Assembly: GCA_030266525.1 (NCBI GenBank)
Contig: JAJDIC010000051.1
Coordinates: 1-16,277, forward strand
Reading direction: 5' to 3'
Length of the DNA stretch: 16,277 nt
From: Desulfovibrio sp. OttesenSCG-928-G15
GTDB taxonomy: Bacteria; Desulfobacterota; Desulfovibrionia; Desulfovibrionales; Desulfovibrionaceae
Position numbers and translations under genes: made by a program. A model generated the notes under the pieces. The model made no database searches, was not told the origin of the DNA, and saw nothing but the letters and a program-made list of their open reading frames with translations. Below are positions 7,518-15,261 of this stretch, piece after piece. Numbering within the stretch: the stretch's first letter is position 1; every line of letters begins with the position of its first letter.

Positions 7518-9974
7518 ATGCCTTTGTATTCCTTTGCCTCCAATTTGCTTAACACATGCCTTGGTATCACCCTGCTTGCCGCCTTGTTCTCCCTTTGGCA
7601 GATATGCCAAGGGTATATTGCCGCAGCGCCCGGACGCTCCCGCCCTGTGGACCATGGACCGCTTTTCGCCGGTTCTGCTTTCTATCCCATAGTGATTGGC
7701 GTCTTTTTGACCCTTTGCACGGTCATACTCACCTACGCCTTTATCAACCATGATTTCATGCTCGAATATGTCGCCCAGTATTCCGACAAATCCTTGCCCC
7801 TGTTTTACCGCATTACCGCAGTTTGGGCCGGACAGGACGGCTCTTTGCTCTTTTGGGCCTGGTCAGTGGGCATCGGCGCGGCGGCTTTTGCCCTGGCCCC
7901 TTCGTTCAGGGCGCTCGGTCGGGAAACGCGGCTATGGTATTCACTGTTATTCTATCTGATCATGGCCTTTTTCATGCTGCTTATCGCGGGTTGGAGCAAC
8001 CCCTTTACCCTGCTTTCGTTTACCCCGGAAAACGGACGTGGCCTGAACCCCTTGTTACAGAACCCAGGCATGATTTTTCACCCGCCGCTCCTGTTTCTTG
8101 GTTATGGCGGCTTTGTCGTGCCGGGCTGTCTTGCCCTGGCCCAAACCTTAAGCGGCAATCTGTATGATCCCAAAGGCGGGACAAGAAGCGAAGAGTCCTG
8201 GGCAACAGCCAGCCGCCCCTTTATTCTTGTCGCCTGGTCCCTGCTGACGGCGGGCATTATTCTTGGCGCGTGGTGGGCGTATATGGAGCTTGGCTGGGGC
8301 GGGTACTGGGCTTGGGACCCGGTGGAAAACGCCTCGCTCATTCCCTGGCTTGTGGCCTCTGCCTATCTGCACACCGGGGTTATAGGCAGCCGCAGAAACA
8401 AACTGCACAGAACCAACGTGTTCCTGATGGCGCTGACCACCATTTCCGCATTTTTCGCAACCTACCTTGTGCGCAGCGGCGTTGTGCAGTCTCTGCACGC
8501 CTTTGGCAGCGGGAGCGTTGGCGGCCCGCTGCTCATCTTCATTTTCGCCTTCCTGTTTATTTCCATAATCGCCCTTTTGTGCGCCCCGGGCAAAGCGAGG
8601 TGGCAAACGCCCCCGATGCTGACGCAAGGGCTTTGCCTGCTGGTTATGGGCTGTATTGCCTATATTGCCTGGAGCCTCTGGTTTGTTTCCACTCCGCCAA
8701 AGTATGTCACCCTGACCCTTCTGTTTTCGCTGGCGGTGCTGCTGGTGCTCAATATGCGCGTAGCCCCGGAAGGCGAGGAACTGGAAGATCTGACCAGCAA
8801 GGAAGGGCTGCTCATGCTCGTGTGCTGGCTGTTACTGGCCATATCGCTGTTCATCCTGATTGCCACCATGTGGCCGGTTATTCTGGCTACGCTGCAAGAC
8901 TACGCTTCGGTCCTGCCTAACTTCCTGGGCAACGCTTTACCGGAAAAACCCATGGGCCTGGAACCGGCCTTTTACAATACTACCTGCCTGCCCCTTTTCG
9001 CATTGCTGGCGGTATTGCTGGTGTTTTGCCCCTTTCGTAAATGGAAGGTGCGCGAATTCGATTTTTCCGGCGTAAACGCCAAGTCAGCCGGAATTTTCGC
9101 TGCCTGTGCGCTGGGTATGGCTCTTGTGATCGGCTTCTTGCTTTACGCCACCTTGCACATTACCGCCCCGACAAGCCTCGTTCCCCTTGCCCTGGCCCTG
9201 GGCGCTCTTGGCGGTTTTGCTGTACATCTGTTCTTTTACGGACAAAAAAGCGAAGGCAATTTCACCCAGCCAAAGGATTTTGCCTTCATTCTGCTTTCTG
9301 CCCTGGCCATGGCGTACGGCCTGGCCCTTTGCGGCATAATTCAACCAACTGCCCTGCTTGCCGCCTCATGCGCCATGGCGGCGATGATGGGAATTGCCTT
9401 TGTGTTTTTTTCCAACCGGGGGCTTCTTTCCATACCTACCACCCTTGCCGCGCACGGCGTACATATCGGCATATTGCTCTGCATTCTCGGAGTTGCCTTT
9501 TCCGGCCCCTACCAACAGCAATACACCCTTGAAATGGGTCGCAAGCAAGAAGCCGGCGCTGGAAAGTATCGCATCGTACTCAACGAACTGTATGAAGGCT
9601 CATCACAGATAAACGAAGCGGGAGATCCCAACTTTCATTTCCTTGAAGCGGAACTCCTGGTCGCCAACGAACAAGGAGAAGTGCTCGGCAAACTCGCGCC
9701 ACAGCGAAGGGTTTACGCCAACTTTGAAAACCAGGCGTATGCGGAAGTGGACACCCTGTTCAGCCTGGGCAACGAAGTGTACGCAACCCTGCTTGGCGTG
9801 GACAAGGCCAACCGGGCCACCATTGCCGTGAACGTCAACCCGCTTGTCAACTGGCTGTGGATTGGCGGCACCATCATGAGTCTTTTCCCCTTCCTCGGCC
9901 TTGGCCGGGTGCGTCGCAGAACCGGCATGACAGATGACTCAACCCGGACAGGTCGCGCCGAAGCAAAGGCCTAA
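7518..9974 (+). CDS. ccmF: Cytochrome c heme lyase subunit CcmF (enlarged)
   Basis: The 818-residue polytopic membrane protein is CcmF, thought to attach heme to apocytochrome c at the periplasmic face. The tryptophan-rich WWD motif is GWGGYWAWDPVENASL (259-274). Candidate heme-ligand His residues occur at H188 (in FHPPLLF), H285 (LHTGV), H327 (SLHAF) and H646 or H649 (AHGVHIG). A soluble, presumably periplasmic domain covers about 665-770, before a last membrane helix starting NPLVNWLWIGG. E. coli CcmF is about 650 residues. Judged from the spacing of the His residues, the extra length lies mainly between H327 and H646, where extra hydrophobic segments are visible near 365-412 and 525-605. 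The start at 7518 is set by AGGAG five bases upstream. ccmA follows after 9 bases. The C-terminal tail is charged and probably cytoplasmic. Confidence 0.96.
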   Translation: MPLYSFASNLLNTCLGITLLAALFSLWQICQGYIAAAPGRSRPVDHGPLFAGSAFYPIVIGVFLTLCTVILTYAFINHDFMLEYVAQYSDKSLPLFYRITAVWAGQDGSLLFWAWSVGIGAAAFALAPSFRALGRETRLWYSLLFYLIMAFFMLLIAGWSNPFTLLSFTPENGRGLNPLLQNPGMIFHPPLLFLGYGGFVVPGCLALAQTLSGNLYDPKGGTRSEESWATASRPFILVAWSLLTAGIILGAWWAYMELGWGGYWAWDPVENASLIPWLVASAYLHTGVIGSRRNKLHRTNVFLMALTTISAFFATYLVRSGVVQSLHAFGSGSVGGPLLIFIFAFLFISIIALLCAPGKARWQTPPMLTQGLCLLVMGCIAYIAWSLWFVSTPPKYVTLTLLFSLAVLLVLNMRVAPEGEELEDLTSKEGLLMLVCWLLLAISLFILIATMWPVILATLQDYASVLPNFLGNALPEKPMGLEPAFYNTTCLPLFALLAVLLVFCPFRKWKVREFDFSGVNAKSAGIFAACALGMALVIGFLLYATLHITAPTSLVPLALALGALGGFAVHLFFYGQKSEGNFTQPKDFAFILLSALAMAYGLALCGIIQPTALLAASCAMAAMMGIAFVFFSNRGLLSIPTTLAAHGVHIGILLCILGVAFSGPYQQQYTLEMGRKQEAGAGKYRIVLNELYEGSSQINEAGDPNFHFLEAELLVANEQGEVLGKLAPQRRVYANFENQAYAEVDTLFSLGNEVYATLLGVDKANRATIAVNVNPLVNWLWIGGTIMSLFPFLGLGRVRRRTGMTDDSTRTGRAEAKA

Positions 9975-9983
9975 AGGCGAATC

Positions 9984-10718
9984 ATGCGTATATGCGTCAA
10001 CAAGCTCTCGCACTTTTACGGCTCGCGGCTGGTGTTTAAAGACCTCAGCTTTTGCTTGCCTGCGACCTCTGTAACCTTGCTTGCCGGGGCCAACGGCGCG
10101 GGGAAGTCCACCTTGCTCAAAATTCTGGCCGGTCTTGTACACCCAAGCGCCGGGGAAGTGAGCTATCCGGATCGGAATAATACTGCGGCAGAAGGCGACC
10201 AGAGCATAGGCTATCTGGGCCACCAGACCTTCATCTACCCGGAAATGACCGCGGCGGAAAACCTTTTGTTCTGGGCCAGGCTTTACGGCAAAAGCATCGA
10301 GCCGGAAAAAGAGCTCGCAAGGGTCGAGTTGGCCATGTTTGCCGATGAAAAGGCGGGCGGCTTCTCGCGGGGCATGGCCCAGCGCCTGAATCTTGCCCGA
10401 GTGTTCATGCTGCAGCCGGATATTGTGCTGCTTGACGAACCGGGAACCGGGCTTGATACGCGCTCTACCGCCATTTTACACGAACATATTGCCGCGTTTC
10501 GCCACAAGGGGGCAGCGGTTGTCTGGATAACCCACAGCCTGGAGCAGGATCTTTGCCGGGCAGACGCCGTACTATATCTTGAAGGCAAGAAACTGGCGTA
10601 CCAAGGCGAGGCCGCGCATTTTTCCCTTTTCCCCGATACGTCGCCCCCTGTTCAGCCTGCGCCTGTCCAGCCGGAACCTGCGCACAGCCGAAAAGCCAGC
10701 GGAGGCGACGTATGCTGA
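9984..10718 (+). CDS. ccmA: Heme exporter ATPase CcmA
   Basis: The 244-residue product is an ABC-transporter ATPase. Walker A is GANGAGKST (35-43), the Q-loop is Q81, the signature is FSRGMAQR (127-134, a Gly-poor form of LSGGQ), Walker B is IVLLDEP (147-153) and the switch His is H184. CcmA works with CcmB and CcmC in ATP-dependent release of heme-loaded CcmE rather than in simple heme export. The C-terminal 25 residues are Pro-rich and look like an added tail. AAAGGCG precedes the ATG. The gene lies 9 bases after ccmF and its last 7 bases overlap ccmB, in keeping with one transcript. Assignment as CcmA rather than another ABC ATPase rests strongly on the neighbours. Confidence 0.95.
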   Translation: MRICVNKLSHFYGSRLVFKDLSFCLPATSVTLLAGANGAGKSTLLKILAGLVHPSAGEVSYPDRNNTAAEGDQSIGYLGHQTFIYPEMTAAENLLFWARLYGKSIEPEKELARVELAMFADEKAGGFSRGMAQRLNLARVFMLQPDIVLLDEPGTGLDTRSTAILHEHIAAFRHKGAAVVWITHSLEQDLCRADAVLYLEGKKLAYQGEAAHFSLFPDTSPPVQPAPVQPEPAHSRKASGGDVC

Positions 10719-11389
10719 AAGCCGCTTTCGTCATTGCCGCCAAAGATATCCGGCTTACGCTGGGCAGGGGCAGCGGGCTTGTTCAGGCCATGTTGCTCGG
10801 TTTGTTGCTCATTTTTATTTTCAGCCTTTCCCTTGCGCCCGGACAGCGCATGACGCCAGAGGGCGCTGCCGCCATTTTCTGGATGGCTTCCGCCTTTTGT
10901 CAGGTGCTGATTTACAGCACACTTTTCGCCAGTGAGGAAAAAAACGGCCAGCGCCAGGGCCTGTTGCTGTGCCCTGCGCCGGTCCAATTCATCTGGCTGG
11001 GCAAGGCGCTTGCCGGACTGTGCATGCTATTTGCGGCCCAGTGTCTTTTCCTTCCGGCCATAATCGTTTTTCTGGCGCAGGACATCACGGAACTCTGGCT
11101 GCATGGCCTGGCGATTCTCTGTGTGTGCGACATCGGCATTGCCGCTGTCGGTTCGCTTTTGGGGGCACTCTCCCAGGGCCAAAGCGCAAAGGAATCGCTT
11201 CTGAGCATCGTGGTTTTCCCCTTGCTTTCGCCGCTTTTGCTCGGCGGAATCAGGGTCGGGTCTGCCGTGTTCAGCGGCGTACTTTCCGATGGGGCGAACA
11301 CATGGTATGGCATTGCGCTGGCGTTTGACGCTATATTCTGCGCGGCGGCGCTGGCGCTTTTCCCCGCTGTGTACAGCTCTGATGAATAA
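10712..11389 (+). CDS. ccmB: Heme exporter membrane subunit CcmB
   Basis: The 225-residue protein is almost wholly hydrophobic, with about six membrane segments and short loops, as in CcmB, the membrane partner of CcmA. The cytoplasmic loop around FASEEKNGQRQGLLLCP (about 73-89) matches the conserved CcmB region that includes an E-x-x-G-x-x-x-x-L pattern, likely the contact to CcmA. Length is at the family norm of about 220. GGAGG lies six bases upstream of the ATG, inside the end of ccmA, and the reading frames overlap by 7 bases. ccmC follows after 18 bases. Confidence 0.94.
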   Translation: MLKAAFVIAAKDIRLTLGRGSGLVQAMLLGLLLIFIFSLSLAPGQRMTPEGAAAIFWMASAFCQVLIYSTLFASEEKNGQRQGLLLCPAPVQFIWLGKALAGLCMLFAAQCLFLPAIIVFLAQDITELWLHGLAILCVCDIGIAAVGSLLGALSQGQSAKESLLSIVVFPLLSPLLLGGIRVGSAVFSGVLSDGANTWYGIALAFDAIFCAAALALFPAVYSSDE

Positions 11390-11407
11390 AACCTGTACGA
11401 GGACCCC

Positions 11408-12094
11408 ATGAACGGGCAAAAAGACCTTGTTTCCCGGCTGCTTTTTACGGCTCCCGGGCTGGCGCTTGTCGGCGGCCTGGCTCTTGCTTTATGCCAGTGG
11501 CTTATTTTTGCATACGCCCCGATTGAATCCACCATGCGACTGCCGCAGAAAATTTTCTATCTGCACCTGCCGCTGGCATGGTGGGGGCTGATCAGCTTTT
11601 TTATCACCTTTATTGCCAGCATTGCCTACCTTGTCAGCAAAAAAAACACCTGGGACGTGCTGGCCGGAGCCTGCGCGGAAGTCGGCCTGGTATTGGCCGT
11701 GCTTGCCCTGATAACCGGCTCCATCTGGGGCAAACCGGCCTGGGGCGTGTGGTGGACCTGGGATGCGCGCCTCACGACAACGCTGATCTTGTGTTTTATT
11801 TATACCGGATACCTGATTTTTCGCGGGCTGGACATGCCACCCGCACGAAAAGCCCGTGTTTCTGCAGTAATCGGCATTGCCGCCTTTCTGGATGTGCCGC
11901 TGGTATACCTTTCCGCCAGGCTCTGGAGCTATATCCACCCGGCATCGGTATCCCTTGCCCCGGAAATGAAAACAACGGTCATGTGCTGTGTGGCCTCGTT
12001 CGGCCTGTTGTGGCTGGGCCTGACCGCCATTCGCTACAAACTCGGCCTTGATACAATGGAACTGGATCGTATCGCCATGGAACGACTGCTGTAG
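11408..12094 (+). CDS. ccmC: Heme handling protein CcmC
   Basis: The 228-residue integral membrane protein belongs to the same heme-handling superfamily as CcmF. The WWD motif is WGKPAWGVWWTWDARLTTTL (107-126), flanked by two conserved His that are expected to ligate heme, H53 (in FYLHLPLAWW) and H177 (SYIHPAS). About six membrane segments are visible. CcmC passes heme to CcmE and stabilises it there. In this organism it must do so with a Cys-type CcmE, so the chemistry of the CcmC-heme-CcmE intermediate may differ from E. coli. GAGGA lies five bases upstream of the ATG. ccmD follows after 41 bases. Confidence 0.96.
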   Translation: MNGQKDLVSRLLFTAPGLALVGGLALALCQWLIFAYAPIESTMRLPQKIFYLHLPLAWWGLISFFITFIASIAYLVSKKNTWDVLAGACAEVGLVLAVLALITGSIWGKPAWGVWWTWDARLTTTLILCFIYTGYLIFRGLDMPPARKARVSAVIGIAAFLDVPLVYLSARLWSYIHPASVSLAPEMKTTVMCCVASFGLLWLGLTAIRYKLGLDTMELDRIAMERLL

Positions 12095-12135
12095 CATGTG
12101 CAATGCTCCGGCTCAGGCTCAACAAGGATAACACC

Positions 12136-12276
12136 ATGAACAGTTATGAATGGATCATGTATGCGGGCATTGCCGTCTGGTCGGGAATCGGCCTGTACGT
12201 GTGCTACCTTGGCCGGAAGCAGGCCAAACTGGCAAAGCGCATAGAGCGCATGGCGCAAATGCTGGAGACCCAATAA
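12136..12276 (+). CDS. ccmD: Small membrane protein CcmD
   Basis: A 46-codon gene starts with ATG at 12136, preceded by AAGGA at seven bases. The product begins MNSYEWIMYAGIAVW, has one membrane helix (about 7-25) and a basic, helical C-terminal tail with KLAKRIERMAQML. This is the CcmD layout: a small protein that binds CcmC and CcmE and helps release holo-CcmE from the CcmABC complex. Position directly after ccmC supports the call. It is slightly shorter than E. coli CcmD (about 69). Its TAA shares one base with the ATG of the next gene (TAATG), which implies translational coupling. Confidence 0.85.
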   Translation: MNSYEWIMYAGIAVWSGIGLYVCYLGRKQAKLAKRIERMAQMLETQ

Positions 12277-12896
12277 TGCCTTCTCACACTGCTACACGCC
12301 CCCTGCCGTTCTTTTTACTGGCTGTTTTCGGCTTTTGCCTGCTTACCATGGGCATTACCTCCGTGTATGTGATGCTTCCCGATGAAGCAAAACCCACGAA
12401 ACAGACAGCCGCAACGGCCCCTGCCCAAAAAGATGCCGCCGCCCCCGTCAGTGCCGAGGGCGATGCCCCCAATGCGGATACGCTTTCAGAGCAGCAAACA
12501 GGCGCCATTTCCACTTTCATGCAAAAGCTGCAACAAAACCCCAATGATGCCGACGCGCTTCGCGAAATTGGTAAAACCTTCCTTGAAGCCAAGGAATGGG
12601 AACGGGCCGAGGTGTTTTTACAGCGTTCGATAGTGAGCCGCCCGGCAGATATCAACACCCGCTACCTGCTTGCAAAGTGCCTATACGGGCAGAACAAAAT
12701 GGCCGAAGCCGCCGCCTGCTTTGAGGAAATCCTGTCCATGCAGGAAGACGCACCCGCCCTGTATAATCTGGCCGTTATCAACAAGTACCATTTGAGCCAG
12801 CCGGAAAAAGCAAAGGAGCTTTTCACAAAACTCCTTGCCCTGCCGAAGCTTGATTCAAATACTCGCGAAGCGGCAACAAAGGAATTGCAGGAATAA
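12276..12896 (+). CDS. Membrane-anchored TPR protein, CcmI-like
   Basis: The 206-residue protein has an N-terminal membrane helix (about 11-33) with a short positive leader, a linker rich in Ala, Pro and Lys (about 36-75), and a C-terminal tetratricopeptide region (about 78-190). The repeats show the usual small-residue pattern, for example NPNDADALREIGKTFLEAKEW and RPADINTRYLLAKCLYGQNK. The layout suggests a periplasmic TPR domain. Such domains in CcmI, or the C-terminal part of E. coli CcmH, hold apocytochrome c for heme attachment. It lacks any CxxC thiol motif, so it is not a CcmG or CcmH replacement by redox chemistry. The role as apocytochrome chaperone is inferred from the operon position and fold, not from a specific motif. 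Confidence 0.75.
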   Translation: MPSHTATRPLPFFLLAVFGFCLLTMGITSVYVMLPDEAKPTKQTAATAPAQKDAAAPVSAEGDAPNADTLSEQQTGAISTFMQKLQQNPNDADALREIGKTFLEAKEWERAEVFLQRSIVSRPADINTRYLLAKCLYGQNKMAEAAACFEEILSMQEDAPALYNLAVINKYHLSQPEKAKELFTKLLALPKLDSNTREAATKELQE

Positions 12897-12900
12897 CACG

Positions 12901-12922
12901 TCCCGGCGGTATGCCCCCGGGA
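12901..12922 (+). other. Perfect 6-bp stem at the end of the ccm operon
   Basis: TCCCGG (12901-12906) and CCGGGA (12917-12922) form a stem around a 10-base loop, starting five bases after the TPR gene stop. No T-tract follows, so it is at best a processing or stabilising hairpin between the ccm operon and the next gene. Confidence 0.3.
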
Positions 12923-12968
12923 GAGCATCCCCCCGAAGTGTCCCGATGAGTAGCCCTAGGAACGACCT

Positions 12969-13370
12969 GTGAGTGCCACCATGAACGCCCTTGAAGCCAT
13001 CGCCTTTGTAGCGGAACGTAAAATTGAGGAAGCCATGCAGGAAGGTCAGTTTGACAAGCTTCCCGGCATGGGCAAGCCCCTGGTCCTGGAAGACCTGTCC
13101 AATATGCCCGAAGATATGCGCATGGCGTACACCCTTCTGAAAAATGGCGGTTTTCTGGAAGCAAATAACGTGCCGCCCCCCGCATCCATGGCCGAAATGA
13201 TGCGCTCTGTGCCGGAAGAAGGCAGCGTCTACGGTAAAATGCGCCGGTTTTCTGTGCTGCGGGCAAGGGCGGACAAGGCCGAGGCAGCTCTCTTGCCGGA
13301 AAAAAACAGGCGGGAAAAGCAGCCCCTGGAGAACTCCGTCTATTTTCCGAAGTTACTGGAAAAAATCTGA
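12969..13370 (+). CDS. DUF1992 / DnaJ-homologue subfamily C member 28-like protein
   Basis: The 133-residue soluble protein has the DUF1992 pattern: an AERKIEEAMQEGQFDKLPGM block followed by GKPLVLED (together about 16-42), then MPEDMRMAYTLLKNGGFL (46-63). These are the conserved blocks of small bacterial proteins annotated as DnaJ-homologue subfamily C member 28-like, but no J-domain HPD motif is present. Molecular function is unknown to me. I use the GTG at 12969 because AGGA lies seven bases upstream. An ATG at 12981 (MNALEAIAFVAERK) would also fit the family start. It follows the ccm operon by 72 bp on the same strand with a hairpin between. It is unlikely to belong to heme handling. Confidence 0.8.
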   Translation: MSATMNALEAIAFVAERKIEEAMQEGQFDKLPGMGKPLVLEDLSNMPEDMRMAYTLLKNGGFLEANNVPPPASMAEMMRSVPEEGSVYGKMRRFSVLRARADKAEAALLPEKNRREKQPLENSVYFPKLLEKI

Positions 13371-13600
13371 AAGGACTGCTTGAACGAGGAGAAGCGTATT
13401 CCCTCCGCAGTGCGCAAGTAGCGCTGCAAGCTTCACGGGCGGTTTTTTGGAAACAGCTCTGCGGCTCTGTCCCGCCAGGAAATGAAGGAAAATTCAGCCC
13501 CGCCGGAAGATGCAGCAGCCTTGCCAATTTCCGACAGCGTATTATTTACCATCATACCATATACTTCGCCCGCCGCAATGCACTATAAAAGGATACACGC
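13371..13600. other. 230-bp gap before hslV
   Basis: No convincing gene. A hairpin with a two-base bulge (GCAG and CGC against GCGCTGC, about 13407-13428) is followed at a distance by GGTTTTTTGG, which is not a classical terminator. An AT-rich patch with TATACT (13560-13565) and TATAAA (13584-13589) could contain the hslV promoter, but neither has a good -35. No sigma32-type heat-shock promoter is seen. AAGGA lies seven bases before the hslV ATG. Confidence 0.4.
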
Positions 13601-14152
13601 ATGGAACTGAAAGGAACAACCATTCTTGCAGTCAAACACGCAGGCAAGGTCGCCATTGCCGGTGACGGCCAGGTGACCATGGGGCAGGCCGTGGTGATGA
13701 AGCACAGCGCCCGCAAGGTACGCCGCCTGTACAAGGGAAAAATTGTCGCGGGCTTTGCCGGATCAACCGCCGATGCCTTCACCCTTTTCGAGCGCTTTGA
13801 AGCCAAGCTGGAAGAACACAGCGGCATGCTGCTTCGCGCCGCTGTTGAGCTTGCAAAAGACTGGCGCAAAGACAAATACCTGCGCCACCTGGAAGCCATG
13901 CTTCTCGTGGCGGATGCGGACAACATCCTGATTCTGTCCGGCAATGGCGATGTTATCGAGCCGGACGACGGCATCGCGGCCATCGGCAGCGGCGGCCCTT
14001 ACGCCCTGGCTGCGGCCCGCGCCCTGTGCCGCCACGGACTTTCGGAAAATTCCGATGCGGAAGCCATTGCTCGCGCCGCCATGGGGATAGCCGGCGAAAT
14101 CTGCGTGTACACCAACAACGAACTGACCGTGGAAATTGTCCAGGCGGACTGA
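13601..14152 (+). CDS. hslV: ATP-dependent protease subunit HslV (ClpQ)
   Basis: The 183-residue product is HslV, the peptidase ring of the two-component HslUV protease, related to proteasome beta subunits. The catalytic N-terminal threonine should be Thr6 in [11 protein letters not shown], so a five-residue propeptide must be removed; the E. coli protein exposes it after only the initiator Met. Conserved blocks are GDGQVTMG (21-28), [12 protein letters not shown] (37-48), [14 protein letters not shown] (129-142) and [10 protein letters not shown] near the end. Length is normal. The ATPase partner hslU is not adjacent and must be elsewhere if present. The stop is four bases before the ispE ATG, so the two are probably cotranslated. 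Confidence 0.96.
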   Translation: MELKGTTILAVKHAGKVAIAGDGQVTMGQAVVMKHSARKVRRLYKGKIVAGFAGSTADAFTLFERFEAKLEEHSGMLLRAAVELAKDWRKDKYLRHLEAMLLVADADNILILSGNGDVIEPDDGIAAIGSGGPYALAAARALCRHGLSENSDAEAIARAAMGIAGEICVYTNNELTVEIVQAD

Positions 14153-14156
14153 TGCC

Positions 14157-15107
14157 ATGCAGGAGCCGCTAGCCGTATTGCGCTCCGGGTGCAAAATCAA
14201 CCTGTTCCTTCTGATTGGCGAAAAACTCGCCAACGGCTACCATAGCCTTGAAAGCCTGTTCCTCCCCTTGAGCGAACCGTATGATTTGCTGGAAGTACAC
14301 GCCGCGCCTCGTGGTAGCGGCATTGCGGTTTCTTTTTCTTCCCGAAGCGGCGGCGAAAAAATGCAAACAGAAATCGCCCCTGCCGGCAGCAACACCCTGA
14401 CCAAAGCCTGGAACGCGTATGCAAAGATAAGCGGCTTCAAGCCGGATATCGCTGTGCGCGTTGCCAAGGCAGTACCCGCAGGAGGCGGCCTTGGCGGGGG
14501 CAGCGCCAATGGCGCGGCACTGCTTCGCTGGCTTCAGGCAAGCGCAAAGGAGCATGGCCGGGAACCGCTCTCGGAAATGGATCTTCACAAAGCCGCCCTT
14601 GCTGTTGGCGCTGACGTGCCGTTTTTTTTATTGAACAGCCCCGCCCTGGCAAGCGGGGTTGGTCAGAAGCTTGTCCCCTGCCCGGTTTCTTTTCCTGATA
14701 CCCATGTCGTTCTCGTCTGCCCGGACCTTGCAGTGCACACGGCCTGGGGCTTTGAGGCCCTCGATGCAAAGCGCGCCTCGCTGGGCAAGCTGCCGGGTAA
14801 TGAAAAAAAATCCGCTCTTTCCATATTGACAAGCGAGGGCCAACAGGCTAGGAACTTCCTCGCTCATGCTGCGGGATACGGAAATGACTTTGAAAACGTT
14901 GTTTTCGACAAATATCCCGAGTTGCAGCAACTGCATGAACGACTGGCCAGTTCCGGCGCGCTGGCAGCGCGTATGAGCGGCACGGGTTCAACCCTTTTCG
15001 CACTGTATGATGACGAAAAAATCGCAGCAAGGGCCACAAAATCTCTTGCAAACGACGGGTTGAACGTGTATATGCAGCGCTTGTCGGGTGTAAAAACCGG
15101 CAGTTGA
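14157..15107 (+). CDS. ispE: 4-(cytidine 5'-diphospho)-2-C-methyl-D-erythritol kinase IspE
   Basis: The 316-residue product is a GHMP-family kinase that phosphorylates CDP-methylerythritol in the MEP route to isoprenoids. The ATP-binding loop is PAGGGLGGGSANGA (107-120). The likely catalytic pair is K13 (GCKINLFL) and D153 (GADVPFF). The C-terminal GHMP motif is MSGTGSTLFAL. Length is slightly above the usual 280-300. I use the ATG at 14157; a TTG at 14136 in the same frame would overlap the end of hslV, while AGGCGGA upstream fits the ATG better. It follows hslV by four bases and precedes tRNA-Gln by three bases, so one transcript can carry protease subunit, isoprenoid enzyme and tRNA. Confidence 0.95.
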   Translation: MQEPLAVLRSGCKINLFLLIGEKLANGYHSLESLFLPLSEPYDLLEVHAAPRGSGIAVSFSSRSGGEKMQTEIAPAGSNTLTKAWNAYAKISGFKPDIAVRVAKAVPAGGGLGGGSANGAALLRWLQASAKEHGREPLSEMDLHKAALAVGADVPFFLLNSPALASGVGQKLVPCPVSFPDTHVVLVCPDLAVHTAWGFEALDAKRASLGKLPGNEKKSALSILTSEGQQARNFLAHAAGYGNDFENVVFDKYPELQQLHERLASSGALAARMSGTGSTLFALYDDEKIAARATKSLANDGLNVYMQRLSGVKTGS

Positions 15108-15110
15108 TAC

Positions 15111-15187
15111 AGGGGTGTAGCCAAGTTGGTAAGGCAACGGGTTTTGGTCCCGTCATTCCGAGGGTTCGAGTCCTTCCGCCCCTGCCA
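15111..15187 (+). tRNA. tRNA-Gln, anticodon TTG
   Basis: A full cloverleaf can be drawn. The acceptor AGGGGTG (15111-15117) pairs with CGCCCCT (15177-15183). The D-stem is GCC/GGC (15120-15122 with 15133-15135) and the anticodon stem is ACGGG/CCCGT (15137-15141 with 15149-15153). The loop TTTTGGT gives anticodon TTG (15144-15146), reading CAA. The T-stem is GAGGG/CCTTC with loop TTCGAGT (15065 offset: 15165-15171). The discriminator is G15184, as usual for Gln, and the CCA end is encoded (15185-15187). The 5' end lies three bases after the ispE stop, so the tRNA must be cut out of an mRNA by RNase P. Confidence 0.95.
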
Positions 15188-15195
15188 TTTTTTCT

Positions 15196-15232
15196 GCCGC
15201 CGCATTTGATGTGCGGCGGCGATTCTTTTTTT
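15196..15232 (+). terminator. Strong intrinsic terminator after tRNA-Gln
   Basis: GCCGCCGCA (15196-15204) pairs perfectly with TGCGGCGGC (15212-15220) around a 7-base loop. GATTC and then seven T follow. It should end the hslV-ispE-tRNA transcript before prs. Confidence 0.92.
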
Positions 15233-15261
15233 CGTAAAGGCCGTTTTTTTCTATGGGCGCG

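Noticed and set aside
12901..12922. Intrinsic terminator at the end of the ccm operon
   Set aside because: The stem is sound but no T-run follows, so it is listed only as a hairpin.
12823..13527. Minus-strand open frame of 234 codons over the DUF1992 gene and the following gap
   Set aside because: It overlaps the recognised DUF1992 and TPR genes on the opposite strand, is rich in Pro, Arg, Ser and Cys, and shows no family motif.
13482..13610. 42-codon frame ending inside the hslV start (MKENSAPPEDAAALP...)
   Set aside because: AGGA is only one base from the ATG, which is too close for a ribosome site, and the product shows no recognisable feature. A leader peptide cannot be fully excluded.
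15111..15187. tRNA-Gln as attachment site of an integrated element
   Set aside because: No integrase, no repeat of the tRNA 3' end and no foreign-looking genes occur in the window.
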